Shown: piece after piece, positions 31,846-40,277 of the stretch
How positions within the stretch are numbered: position 1 is the stretch's first letter
Layout of the letters: every line of letters starts with the position of its first letter
Source: CAIYRG01 sp964494505
GTDB lineage: Bacteria > Pseudomonadota > Alphaproteobacteria > Micropepsales > Micropepsaceae
Direction: 5' to 3'
DNA length: 64,000 bases
Assembly: GCA_964494505.1 (NCBI GenBank)
Contig: CAZBRO010000021.1
Location: 1 to 64,000, forward strand
Program-made: the position numbers and the translations under genes
Notes under the pieces: generated by a model
What the model saw: only the letters and a program-made list of their open reading frames with translations
Told to the model about the DNA's origin: nothing
Databases searched by the model: none

Positions 31846-32868
31846 TCAGTGTTTCGCTTCGCCGCTGTTGCGGGCCTCGTTAACGGCAACGTGGGACGGG
31901 CCGCTAAAGTTCCAGCGCGGTTCCGAGGGCGGGTGCGAGAACTGAGGCGACAAAGGGCTGAGCTTGGCATTATCGTTTGCGACCTGAGGCCCAGGCCCGG
32001 CGCTGAAACTGCGTATCGCGCGAGGCAGGGCGCGCAGTTCGAGCGGCGCCTCGATCCGCACGGGATCGCCGTCGAGCAGAACCCAAGTTGCGGCATTTCC
32101 TTCGATCGTCAGTTTTTCGCATGCGAAACGGGCCCGCCGCCCCCCACGCCAGTCGCCGCCGAAGGCGCTGCGCGCCACCGCGCGGACGAGTCCAAGCGGG
32201 CCGTAGTGAAAGGACGTACATTCAAATCCCGTGCGGCTGCCGTGCCGATCAGGTGGTGTCGTGACACCGCTCTGGCTCGTGCCGACGACAAGCGCCGATG
32301 CGCGTTGAGTATCGCTGCCATCGCGGCGAAAACGGATTGCGGGACACAGCAGCAATCGCGAAAGCTGCGCTGCTCGGGCGCATGCCTGCCAGGCTTCCCC
32401 GAAGGTCGACGCATCGCTCAAGGCCTCGCGCAATTGGGACAGGTGGGGCGGAAGGCCGATACAGGCTTCGCCGAAGAATATCTGGCTTCCAAGGCTGCCG
32501 ACCGAGAGGATGACGGGCCTGAGTTCGCCCTGCTTCAGCGTGCCGATCGCCTGTTCGAGCGACAAACGTCCCCATAAGGATTTTGCCCAGTCCGGAATCA
32601 TCGCTCCGGGCAGGAAGAGAATTGGCAGGCCGCGCTTCAGCACCATCTGGCCCGCGCGCCGCGCGGATTGCGCGCTGGCTGAAATGGCGAGGATGTCGGG
32701 TTTCTCCGCCACCGCCGCCGCACACGCGAAATCGAACAGCCGTGGCGCAGCCAGGCGGATAGAGTCCAGCCTCGTGCCCAGCCGGTCCAGCAGAAGGGAC
32801 TGCAAAGCCAGGGCTTGCTTGAGGGTTTCGGGCCCATGCCCGACATTTATGACGACGGCCAGCTTCAT
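31846..32868 (-). CDS. Diacylglycerol-kinase-fold protein with degenerate catalytic motifs
   Basis: 340 residues following the DAGK/YegS lipid-kinase layout: a Rossmann-like N-terminal part (KLAVVINVGHGPETLKQALA), the stretch LFLPGAMIPDWAKSLWG aligned with the usual PLGTxNDFA-type motif, LEQAIGTLKQGELRPVIL, FFGEACIGLPPHLSQL, and the C-terminal beta-domain IEGNAATWVLLDGDPVRIEA. The nucleotide motif GGDGT is replaced by a stretch around ISASAQSARR, and the Gly-Thr of the second motif is missing. It may therefore bind lipid or nucleotide without kinase activity (inference). The last 25-50 residues are low complexity. Its 3' end carries an EcfG promoter for the next gene. Confidence 0.7.
   Translation of the reverse strand: MKLAVVINVGHGPETLKQALALQSLLLDRLGTRLDSIRLAAPRLFDFACAAAVAEKPDILAISASAQSARRAGQMVLKRGLPILFLPGAMIPDWAKSLWGRLSLEQAIGTLKQGELRPVILSVGSLGSQIFFGEACIGLPPHLSQLREALSDASTFGEAWQACARAAQLSRLLLCPAIRFRRDGSDTQRASALVVGTSQSGVTTPPDRHGSRTGFECTSFHYGPLGLVRAVARSAFGGDWRGGRRARFACEKLTIEGNAATWVLLDGDPVRIEAPLELRALPRAIRSFSAGPGPQVANDNAKLSPLSPQFSHPPSEPRWNFSGPSHVAVNEARNSGEAKH
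31888..31913 (-). promoter_or_regulatory. EcfG promoter for the DUF1328 gene
   Basis: On the minus strand GGAAC (31909-31913), 17 bases, CGTT (31888-31891), exact consensus. It is internal to the upstream lipid-kinase-like gene. Confidence 0.75.
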
Positions 32869-32982
32869 TTTTTCTGTACCCGCACCCAGCCCGTGCAGGT
32901 GGCTCTGTAAACGGTTGTAAAATAGTAACGTGCCGCAAAGTCGCCAAGTTCCTGCCGCACGCGCCGTTGGGGCTGTCGAAGT

Positions 32983-33192
32983 TCAGAGCCCGGCGAAAAG
33001 CCACTCGAGTGCGAAGGCGCACTCGATCAGACCCAGCACGGCACAGGGCAGGATCCACCAGCCAGCGGGCCAACGAGGCTCGGCGTCGGCCTCGGCGTTC
33101 TCCCGCCAAGTTAAAACATCGAGTGCGCCAAACTCCTCCACCGGTTCGGGTCTCGTCAAGCGATAGCTCTTGTGACCGGCATCGGGACGCAT
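32983..33192 (-). CDS. Small membrane protein encoded after the TonB receptor
   Basis: 69 residues from the ATG at 33192, which follows a good GAGGAGAG site. A polar N-terminal half (PDAGHKSYRLTRPEPVEEFG, ALDVLTWRENAEADAEPRWP) precedes one C-terminal helix (GWWILPCAVLGLIECAFALEWLF). It starts 14 bases after the TonB-receptor stop on the same strand, so the two are very likely co-transcribed. I do not recognise the family. An accessory role in the inner membrane for uptake through that receptor is possible but only inferred from position. Confidence 0.6.
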   Translation of the reverse strand: MRPDAGHKSYRLTRPEPVEEFGALDVLTWRENAEADAEPRWPAGWWILPCAVLGLIECAFALEWLFAGL

Positions 33193-33206
33193 GGACGCTC
33201 TCCTCG

Positions 33207-35630
33207 TTAATACTTTACACGGACGGTGACTCCGACCGTGCGGGGATCGCCGACAAGCCCGACGACTTCGCCGGAATTGCCGGTTTGAGGCTGGAGGTAT
33301 TGAAAGTAGTGCTGGTCGAAGAGATTCTTTGCCCAGACGGACACTTCCCATCCGCTGTCGAATATGTAGCCGGCGCGCAGATTGACCAGGCCGTAGCTGC
33401 CGATCTTGAGATATTTGGAATCGGACGCGTCGGAATAGAACGAAGAGCGATAGCTCGCATCCACGCCCACATAGCCCATGCCATCGTCGATGGGCAGGCG
33501 ATATTCTCCGCCTCCCGAAACCGACCACCGGGAGGCGCCCGGCAAGGGCCGGCCGCTCAAATTGCACGAAGTCGTAGAGGCGCCGATGAGTTCGAGCGGG
33601 CACGGCCCGTTGGCAAAGGAGACATATTTCGCATCGGTCCAGGCGGCCGACAGATAACCGGAAAGATTTTCAGCCACCACAAAGTTGGAATCGAGTTCGA
33701 ATCCGCGCGATTGCACTTTGGGGATATTGGCGAGATAGCCGCGCAGCGCGCCGGGCCCCGAATCCACAACATTGACCTGATAATTCTTGTCTTCGGTGTC
33801 GAAGGCCGCGAGGTTGAGGGTCAGCCGCCGCGCGAAGAATTCGTTCTTCACGCCGACTTCAAAGGTCGTCACATTCTCGGGCTTGATGATCGCGGTGGAG
33901 ACCACCGGGTTGTTGTTGGCGTCGAGCGGAATGCCGGCAAGATTGATCCCGCCCGATTTGAATCCTTGCGAATAGGTCGCATAGACCATCGAGTCGGGGG
34001 CGATGTCATAGGAGAGGTTGACCTGTCCCGAGACGCTGCCATCGGTGAAATGGGCGGCATAGGATTGCGGCCGGACGACCGACAGCAGCTTGGCAACATC
34101 TCCGGCGTTGTTCGCATCGGTCCTCGGGTTGCCGCCGGATACGGTCTGGCTGTAGCTGCCCGATTTGTCTTCATTGGTGTAGCGAAGGCCCGGCGTGAAG
34201 TGCAGATCGCTCGTGATGTTCCAGGTGGCCTGCGCGAAGGCGGCATAGCTCTTGGTGTCGGAATGCGCGATCGCGTTCGAGGTATAGCCGTTCAGCAGAT
34301 TGGCCGGCAGCGTCAGCGGCGTCAGCAGCCACCTGGTGGCGTCCGCGCCATATTGCGCGATCGGCGTCGCATCGATCTTCTGGCGGAAGTAATAGACGCC
34401 GGCTACGTAATCGACCGTTTGCTTGCCGTTGGAGGCAACCCTGAATTCCTGGCTGTACTGGTTCTGATTGTCGGGGTTCGCCGATATGGTTTGAATGGAA
34501 AGTTTCGTGAAGTCCCGGTCGCTCGCAGGATCCCAGTTCCAGGTGCGCCAGGCGCTGACGGAGGTTAGCGTCGCGGGCCCGAAATCCCAGTCGGCAATCG
34601 CAGAAACGCCGCCAAACACCTGGTTGGCCTGGGCCGGAGAGTTGGTGTCGATCAGCCGGGCGAACGGATCGGTGCTTGGCGGGGCGTATCCCGCGGCGGC
34701 GGCAAGCGCGGGAAATTGCTGCGCGGCGGGTTTCAGGGTCGTCCCTACAGTGACGTAACCGAGCGCGCAGCAGATGCCCTTTTGAGTGTTGTAATCGCCG
34801 GTGATCCGCAGGCTGAACTCGTCGTCCGGACGATAGAGAAGCTGGCCGCGCGTGGAAAAATTGTTCTGATTGTTGACGTCCTTGCCGGTGGTGACGTTAT
34901 GCACCATGCCGTCGCGTAACGTGCCCTCGACCGAGAGCCGGGCCGCGAGCACATTCCCCGCGATGGGACCCGAGATCGATGCCTTGCCCTGCAGAAAGCC
35001 GTAATTTCCGGCCGAGACCTCGGCCTCTACCCGGCGCTCGAAGGTTGGAATCTGAATTCCGATATTGATCGCGCCTGCGGTCGTGTTCTTGCCGAACAGT
35101 GTGCCTTGGGGACCGCGCAGCACTTCGACCTGATCCACGTCGACGAAATCGAAGGTCGCGGCGGCGGGCCGGCTCTGATAAACCTGATCGATGTAAAGAC
35201 CGACGCCGGATTCCAGCCCGTCATTGGTCAGGCCGAAGCTGGTGCCGAGCCCCCGGATCGTTATCGCGGTGTTGCGGGGGTTCGACGAGAAGAACTGCAC
35301 GCTTGGCACAAGCGAGGTGAGTTGACCGACATCGTAGGTCCCGGTTGCCTCGATCTGCTGCACATTGATGACGGAGAGCGCGACCGGAACTTCCTGCGCG
35401 TCTTCCTCGCGACGGCGCGCGGTAACGGTGACTTGCTCGACGGCCACGATGCCGATGGGAGAGACCGCGCTTTCAAGGGGGGACGCGACGACCGCATCGG
35501 CTGCGAGTTGGATCGAAGGCGAGGCAGCCGCCGGCGGAGCATCCTGTTCGGATGCGGATGAGGAGGAGATGAGAACCGCGTAAGCGGCCGATGTAAGAAG
35601 TGCTGTCTTGAAGGCAAAACCTGAACGCAT
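33207..35630 (-). CDS. TonB-dependent outer-membrane receptor
   Basis: 807 residues with a signal peptide. A TonB-box-like segment VEQVTVTARRREEDAQEVPV is followed by the plug domain: LTSLVPSVQFFSSNPRNTAI, IRGLGTSFGLTNDGLESGVG, then the diagnostic VDQVEVLRGPQGTLFGKNTT and AGAINI. The 22-strand barrel ends in aromatic-rich WAKNLFDQHYFQYLQPQTGN and the final VGVTVRVKY. It imports a ligand across the outer membrane using ExbBD-TonB energy. The ligand is unknown: the sequence resembles the large sphingomonad/caulobacterial class for diverse organic compounds. It is divergent from three ModA-like binding-protein genes, suggesting a shared substrate. Confidence 0.94.
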   Translation of the reverse strand: MRSGFAFKTALLTSAAYAVLISSSSASEQDAPPAAASPSIQLAADAVVASPLESAVSPIGIVAVEQVTVTARRREEDAQEVPVALSVINVQQIEATGTYDVGQLTSLVPSVQFFSSNPRNTAITIRGLGTSFGLTNDGLESGVGLYIDQVYQSRPAAATFDFVDVDQVEVLRGPQGTLFGKNTTAGAINIGIQIPTFERRVEAEVSAGNYGFLQGKASISGPIAGNVLAARLSVEGTLRDGMVHNVTTGKDVNNQNNFSTRGQLLYRPDDEFSLRITGDYNTQKGICCALGYVTVGTTLKPAAQQFPALAAAAGYAPPSTDPFARLIDTNSPAQANQVFGGVSAIADWDFGPATLTSVSAWRTWNWDPASDRDFTKLSIQTISANPDNQNQYSQEFRVASNGKQTVDYVAGVYYFRQKIDATPIAQYGADATRWLLTPLTLPANLLNGYTSNAIAHSDTKSYAAFAQATWNITSDLHFTPGLRYTNEDKSGSYSQTVSGGNPRTDANNAGDVAKLLSVVRPQSYAAHFTDGSVSGQVNLSYDIAPDSMVYATYSQGFKSGGINLAGIPLDANNNPVVSTAIIKPENVTTFEVGVKNEFFARRLTLNLAAFDTEDKNYQVNVVDSGPGALRGYLANIPKVQSRGFELDSNFVVAENLSGYLSAAWTDAKYVSFANGPCPLELIGASTTSCNLSGRPLPGASRWSVSGGGEYRLPIDDGMGYVGVDASYRSSFYSDASDSKYLKIGSYGLVNLRAGYIFDSGWEVSVWAKNLFDQHYFQYLQPQTGNSGEVVGLVGDPRTVGVTVRVKY

Positions 35631-35862
35631 CCCCGAACCCCTGTTTGTGACTCACGCGCCTCGGACCCACCTCCGTTGCGCGAGGGAATTAATCCCCCGT
35701 ATCTCTACTAAGTCAATAGACATTACGCGGTAACTGGGGTTCTGTTCCGGGTCTGGTTAATTTCAGATCGAGCTCCCATAGCCGCGCGCATCGCGCGGCC
35801 AACCCTGGTAAAAGGCCCAAAGGGTGCTTTCGCCGTAAGTGCGGCGAGGGGAGGGAGAAGCG

Positions 35863-36639
35863 ATGAAAACCAAAGCCATTCTGACGGTTGCCTCCATTGT
35901 TTCGCTTTTGAACGCGGGCGCGCCGGCGACTGCTGCCGACCTCAAAGTGTTCGTCGGCGGCGCCATGACGGAAACCGTGGAAAAGATCGGGGCCCAGTTC
36001 GCCAAGGCGAGCGGCAACAAGATGGATTACGTCTCCGACACCACGGGCGCGCTACAGAAACGGCTTCAAGCCGGCGAAAAGGCCGATGTCGTGGTGGTCA
36101 CCGCGGCAGGGCTCGATGCCATGCAGAAGGAGAACCGCATCGCGGCCGGTTCGCGCACGCAGTTGGTTCGAGCGCTGATCGGCGTAGCGATGCGTCCGAA
36201 CGGAACGGCGCCCGATCTTGCCTCGCCAGATGCCTTCAAGGCGTCCCTCTTGAAGGCCAAGACGGTCTCTTTTGTGAACCCGATGGCTGGCGGCACCTCA
36301 GGCACCTATTTCGAAGGCCTGATGAAAAAGATGGGCATCTACGACCAGATGAAGCCCAAGGTGGTGTATCGCAATCAGGGTTCGGAAGTGGCCGACGCGG
36401 TCGCCAAGGGAGACGCTGAAATCGGCATCAGCTTTATCGCGGAATTGGCCCCGAACAAGGGCGTGAGGATTGCCGGTCCATTGCCCGATGCAATCCAGAG
36501 CCCGACCGATTACGTCGCGGCTGTCACCACTGTGAGCGGCAGCCCTGACGCCGCGCGCGGCTTTATCGCCGCGATGACCAGCCCGTCGGGCGGCGCGATC
36601 TTCAAGGCGGCGGGCCTGTCGGTTTTGCCCGCGCATTGA
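35863..36639 (+). CDS. ModA-like periplasmic substrate-binding protein, paralogue 1
   Basis: 258 residues from the ATG at 35863 (strong GGGAGGGAG site). A signal peptide ends near PATAADLK. The mature protein has the molybdate-binding-type fold: DLKVFVGGAMTETVEKIGAQ, DTTGALQKRLQAGEKADVVV, KTVSFVNPMAGGTSGTYFEG and GDAEIGISFIAELAPNKGVR. It is first of three tandem paralogues; no ModB permease or ModC ATPase genes adjoin. Residues of the classical molybdate pocket (for example the usual ASSG-like start) are changed to GGAMT, so the ligand is probably not molybdate. Confidence 0.86.
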   Translation: MKTKAILTVASIVSLLNAGAPATAADLKVFVGGAMTETVEKIGAQFAKASGNKMDYVSDTTGALQKRLQAGEKADVVVVTAAGLDAMQKENRIAAGSRTQLVRALIGVAMRPNGTAPDLASPDAFKASLLKAKTVSFVNPMAGGTSGTYFEGLMKKMGIYDQMKPKVVYRNQGSEVADAVAKGDAEIGISFIAELAPNKGVRIAGPLPDAIQSPTDYVAAVTTVSGSPDAARGFIAAMTSPSGGAIFKAAGLSVLPAH

Positions 36640-36647
36640 GGGCGGCC

Positions 36648-37409
36648 ATGAAGCTCTCGCTGTTCGCGCTGCTGTTTTTGGTTCCGCTTTGGGGCCGTGA
36701 GGCCGATGCGGCCGAGCTCACCGTGTTTGCCACAGGCTCGATGGCCGACCCACTCAAGGAATTGGCCGCCGATTTTACCCACGCCACAGGTAACACCATC
36801 CAATTCTCGCTCGGGACCACAGGCTCGGTACTGAACAAGCTCAAATCCGGCGAGAAGGGCGACGTCATCGTCATCGCCGACGAGGCGGCGAACGCGCTGG
36901 AGAAGGACGGAAAGATCGCACCCGGCACACGCAAGGACGTGGCGCGCGCGCTCTTCGGTGTGGTGGTGAAAAGAAGTGCGACGATGCCGGACGTCTCCTC
37001 GCCGGAGGCGCTGAAAAAGGCTGTGCTGGCAGCGCGGAGGATTTCCTATCCCGATCCGGTCACGGTCGCCGCTTCCGGCGGTTACATCGACTCAGTGTTC
37101 CAGAAAATGGGAATTGCGCATGAGGCCAGAAAGAAGGCCGCGCTGAAGCCCATGGGATATCTGGTCGGCGAAGCAGTGGAGAAAGGTGAAGCGGAACTTG
37201 GACTTTCCTTCATGAGCGAATTTGCCGCCAACCCAAATCTGAAAACCGTGCCCTTCCCGGATGCCTTGCAGAACCCGCAGCTTTACGCGGCGGGCCTTTA
37301 TGCGGGTACGCCCAATGCGGAAGCCGCCCGCGCCTTTATCGCGTTCGTGACGCGCCCGGAGGCGCAAGCCAGGCTCAAAGCGGCGGGGCTCGATCCCGCC
37401 GCTCGCTGA
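36648..37409 (+). CDS. ModA-like periplasmic substrate-binding protein, paralogue 2
   Basis: 253 residues from the ATG at 36648, nine bases after the stop of paralogue 1, with GAGGGCGG as ribosome site. Signal peptide then ELTVFATGSMADPLKELAAD, GTTGSVLNKLKSGEKGDVIV, RRISYPDPVTVAASGGYIDS and GEAELGLSFMSEFAANPNLK. The family core is kept, but the pocket loop differs from paralogues 1 and 3 (VTVAASGGYI where they have AGGTSG), so it may bind a different ligand or be a specialised copy. It is tightly packed between its two paralogues in one operon. Confidence 0.85.
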   Translation: MKLSLFALLFLVPLWGREADAAELTVFATGSMADPLKELAADFTHATGNTIQFSLGTTGSVLNKLKSGEKGDVIVIADEAANALEKDGKIAPGTRKDVARALFGVVVKRSATMPDVSSPEALKKAVLAARRISYPDPVTVAASGGYIDSVFQKMGIAHEARKKAALKPMGYLVGEAVEKGEAELGLSFMSEFAANPNLKTVPFPDALQNPQLYAAGLYAGTPNAEAARAFIAFVTRPEAQARLKAAGLDPAAR

Positions 37410-37422
37410 AGAGGAGTTTCGC

Positions 37423-38184
37423 ATGCTCAAGCAATCGCTCATCGTCGCCGCCTTGGTATTTGCCGCAAGCGAAGCCGACGCGGCGCAAATGAAGCTGCTG
37501 GTCGGCGGCTCCATGCAGGTGCCTTTCAAAGAGGTCGGGGCATCCTTTGCGAAGAAGACGGGGAATAAGCTCGATTTCGTGGTCGACACCACGGGCGCGC
37601 TGCAGAAGCGGCTCAGGTCGGGCGAGAAGGCGGACATCATCCTCATTTCCGCGCCGGGAATGGACGCGCTCGAAAAAGAGCATCTGATCGTGCCTGGCAC
37701 GCGCGTCGATCTCGCGAGCGCCGCGATGGGCATTTCGGTGAAGGCCGGAGCATCCTCGCCCGATCTTTCTTCGCCCGATGCCTTCAAGGCAACGATGCTG
37801 TCGGCGCATTCGGTGGCATTGGTCGACCCCAAGGCCGGCGGTACGTCGGGCATCTATCTCGACGGGCTGTTCCAGCAAATGGGTATCGCCGAGGCGGTGA
37901 AGAAGAAAACCGTCTACGGGATGCAGGGCTCCGAGGTCGCCAAGGCCGTCGCCGACGGAAAGGTCGAGATCGGACTCACCTTCATCAGCGAGATGATGCC
38001 CAATAAGGGGGTGAAGATCGCAGGGCCGCTGCCCGCGGGAGTTCAGAACGCGACGAACTATACGGTTGCTATCCCTGTGGGGAGCCCCAATCCCGATGCC
38101 GCGCGCGCCTTTATCGAAGCCATGAAAAGCGTGGAAGGCCATGCTGCGATCGCCAAAGCCGGACTCGAACCGCTGGTGAAATAA
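37423..38184 (+). CDS. ModA-like periplasmic substrate-binding protein, paralogue 3
   Basis: 253 residues. Signal peptide (LIVAALVFAASEADAAQ), then QMKLLVGGSMQVPFKEVGAS, DTTGALQKRLRSGEKADIIL, VALVDPKAGGTSGIYLDGLF and GKVEIGLTFISEMMPNKGVK. It is closer to paralogue 1 than to paralogue 2, sharing DTTGALQKRL, AGGTSG and PNKGV(R/K)IAGPLP. It follows paralogue 2 by 13 bases with a GAGGAG site. The Rrf2 regulator gene converges on it, its stop immediately adjoining. Three binding proteins without a permease is unusual; see the findings. Confidence 0.86.
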   Translation: MLKQSLIVAALVFAASEADAAQMKLLVGGSMQVPFKEVGASFAKKTGNKLDFVVDTTGALQKRLRSGEKADIILISAPGMDALEKEHLIVPGTRVDLASAAMGISVKAGASSPDLSSPDAFKATMLSAHSVALVDPKAGGTSGIYLDGLFQQMGIAEAVKKKTVYGMQGSEVAKAVADGKVEIGLTFISEMMPNKGVKIAGPLPAGVQNATNYTVAIPVGSPNPDAARAFIEAMKSVEGHAAIAKAGLEPLVK

Positions 38185-38646
38185 TCACTCGGCTGGAATG
38201 GCCGTACGGCGGGATTTCCTTGGCGCGGGCAGGATTTCATCGAGGCTGTCGCGCAACGTGTGCGATTCGAGAATGCCGGCCGTGGAATCCCGAACCGCGA
38301 GCAGCACCTTTCTGAGCGAGCATGTCGCCTCATCCACGCAATCGTCGCAGCGGCGATAGGCGGTGACGCTGACGCAGGGGCTGAGCGCCAAAGGCCCGTC
38401 TATGGCGCGGATCACCTCGGCGAAGGAGATGCTTTCGGGCGCCCGGCCGAGCGTATAGCCGCCGAATTTCCCGCGAACGCTATGGAGAATGCCTCGCTTT
38501 TTCAGTTCAAGCAGAATTTGCTCCAGGAATTTGCGCGGCACGCGGGCTTGCTCCGCAATCTCGGCGATCATCACCGGCTGGCCGGCGGGCCGCCTGGCCA
38601 GGAGAAACAGCGCGCGGAGCGCATAACGGGCCTTTTGGGATAGCAT
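38185..38646 (-). CDS. Rrf2 family transcriptional regulator
   Basis: 153 residues from the ATG at 38646, which gives the conventional start LSQKARYALRALFLLARRP. The winged helix is seen in IAEIAEQARVPRKFLEQILLELKKRG and SVRGKFGGYTLGR. Three cysteines in CVSVTAYRRCDDCVDEATCSL occupy the iron-sulfur cluster region of the family (IscR/RirA/NsrR use three Cys), so redox, iron or NO sensing is likely. It resembles the RirA/Rrf2 group, but the regulator's ligand cannot be assigned. It may control the adjacent ModA-like genes or the divergent efflux operon (inference from position). Confidence 0.88.
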   Translation of the reverse strand: MLSQKARYALRALFLLARRPAGQPVMIAEIAEQARVPRKFLEQILLELKKRGILHSVRGKFGGYTLGRAPESISFAEVIRAIDGPLALSPCVSVTAYRRCDDCVDEATCSLRKVLLAVRDSTAGILESHTLRDSLDEILPAPRKSRRTAIPAE

Positions 38647-38852
38647 ATGCGGTAAATTCCACAGAGTTAGTCGAGTATAATTGGCTTTCATCTGCCGTTC
38701 AAGTGAATTGCTATAAATGCATATTCCGGCAACACCGTACTGAGCGAATTCGCAGCATTTTGGTACAAATAGCTCCGTTTCCTCCCAAACCGGCGACATT
38801 GCTCAGACATGCCATCGTTGTAAATTGATTTGAGAACGGCAGGATTGTCTCC

Positions 38853-40277
38853 ATGAATGTGCAGAGCCCTATCCGGGACATTGAAGCTTCGCCGCCTCGT
38901 CCGAGAAAGCGCAAAGGAGGTGGCGTTGGCCGCGCGCTGTTTATGGTTTTGTTGCTGTGCGTGGCTGGCGGCGGCGCCTATTGGTACTATATCCGTGCCG
39001 CCGAAAATGCGCCCCAGCCGGTGATCGCAACCGCAACTCGCGGCGATATTGAGGATGTGGTGACCGCGGTCGGCAATCTGACGCCGGTCACCAGCGTCGA
39101 TGTGGGCGCCCAGGTCACCGGCCAGCTCAAGAGGCTCTACGTCCTGATCGGCGACGATGTGGTGAAGGACAAGCTCCTCGCCGAAATCGATTCCTCGGTG
39201 GCCGCGGCAAAGGTCGATGCCGACACCGCGCAATTGCAGAATTTCCAGGCCCAGCTTGCCGAGAAGCAATCCCAGCTCGCACTCGCTGTCGTCCAGGCGG
39301 ATCGCCAAGGCCGGCTGATGAACGATAACGCGACCACGCAGGATGCCCTGGACACTGCACAGGCCGCCGCCAAAGTCGCCGACGCGCAGGTCAAATCGGT
39401 TCAGGCCCAGATCAATCAAGCGCAATCGACCCTGAAGGCCGACCAGGCAACGCTCGGCTACGCCAAGATCTATGCTCCCATGACTGGGACGGTGTCCGCC
39501 ATTCCTGCCAAGGAAGGGCAGACCCTGAACGCCAACCAGACGGCGCCGCTGATCCTCACGATCGCCGATCTTTCGACCATGACGGTTTCGACGCAGGTGT
39601 CCGAGGCCGATGTGGGAAAGCTGCGCATCGGCATGGACGCCTATTTTACCACGCTTGGAAACCAGAACCGGCGCTTTCGCGGCACGCTGCGCCAGGTTCT
39701 CCCCACGCCCACCGTCGTCAACAATGTCGTCCTCTACACGGCGCTGTTTGATGTCGCCAATCCCAACAGGCAGCTGATGACGCAGATGACCGCGCAAGTC
39801 TTCTTCGTGCGTGCAGCCGCTCATGACGCCGTGACGGTGCCGGTCGCAGCCTTGCGTTTCACCGGCGGCGGAACCGGAGCACGCGGTGGCGGAGGCGCGA
39901 GGGGACAAGGCGCAGCGGGACAAGGCGCAGGCAATCAGGCTGCCCGGGCCGGGCGCAACGGTGGCGATGCCGGCCGCAATGGCGGCGTGGCGGGGCGGGG
40001 CGGGCGCGGGGCGGCGGATACCGACACGAACGCTGGCTTGGCTCCCAGGGCCGCGACGGTCACCGTCGTCAAAGATGACGGCACGCAGGAAACCCGGAAT
40101 GTCATGGTCGGCGTCTCCGACCGCGTGACCGCGCAAATCCTTTCTGGACTCAACGAAGGCGAGAGAGTCGTGGCCGGAGTGCAGACCGCAAACGCCCGTC
40201 CAGCGCGGCCGCCGGGGGGGGCACCGCGGCCTGCCGCTCTGGGCGCGCCGCCGCAGGGCCTTGGAGGTTTCCGGTGA
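38853..40277 (+). CDS. macA: MacA-like efflux periplasmic adaptor protein
   Basis: 474 residues with an N-terminal membrane anchor (about 27-47: ALFMVLLLCVAGGGAYWYY) and the membrane-fusion-protein layout: a lipoyl half (VVTAVGNLTPVTSVDVGAQV), a long coiled-coil hairpin (about 110-200, rich in Gln/Ala), the second lipoyl half (KIYAPMTGTVSAIPAKEGQT) and the beta-barrel (STQVSEADVGKLRIGMDAYF). A Gly/Arg/Ala-rich low-complexity insert (about residues 334-392) separates the barrel from the membrane-proximal domain, and the C-terminus is Pro/Gly/Arg-rich. Its stop overlaps the macB start (GTGA). It bridges MacB and the outer-membrane channel encoded downstream. Confidence 0.93.
   Translation: MNVQSPIRDIEASPPRPRKRKGGGVGRALFMVLLLCVAGGGAYWYYIRAAENAPQPVIATATRGDIEDVVTAVGNLTPVTSVDVGAQVTGQLKRLYVLIGDDVVKDKLLAEIDSSVAAAKVDADTAQLQNFQAQLAEKQSQLALAVVQADRQGRLMNDNATTQDALDTAQAAAKVADAQVKSVQAQINQAQSTLKADQATLGYAKIYAPMTGTVSAIPAKEGQTLNANQTAPLILTIADLSTMTVSTQVSEADVGKLRIGMDAYFTTLGNQNRRFRGTLRQVLPTPTVVNNVVLYTALFDVANPNRQLMTQMTAQVFFVRAAAHDAVTVPVAALRFTGGGTGARGGGGARGQGAAGQGAGNQAARAGRNGGDAGRNGGVAGRGGRGAADTDTNAGLAPRAATVTVVKDDGTQETRNVMVGVSDRVTAQILSGLNEGERVVAGVQTANARPARPPGGAPRPAALGAPPQGLGGFR

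Noticed and set aside
32967..34568. A 533-codon plus-strand open frame opposite the TonB receptor
   Set aside because: Long antisense frames are common in GC-rich genes; its translation is low complexity (Arg/Gly/Ile) and the TonB receptor on the minus strand is unambiguous.
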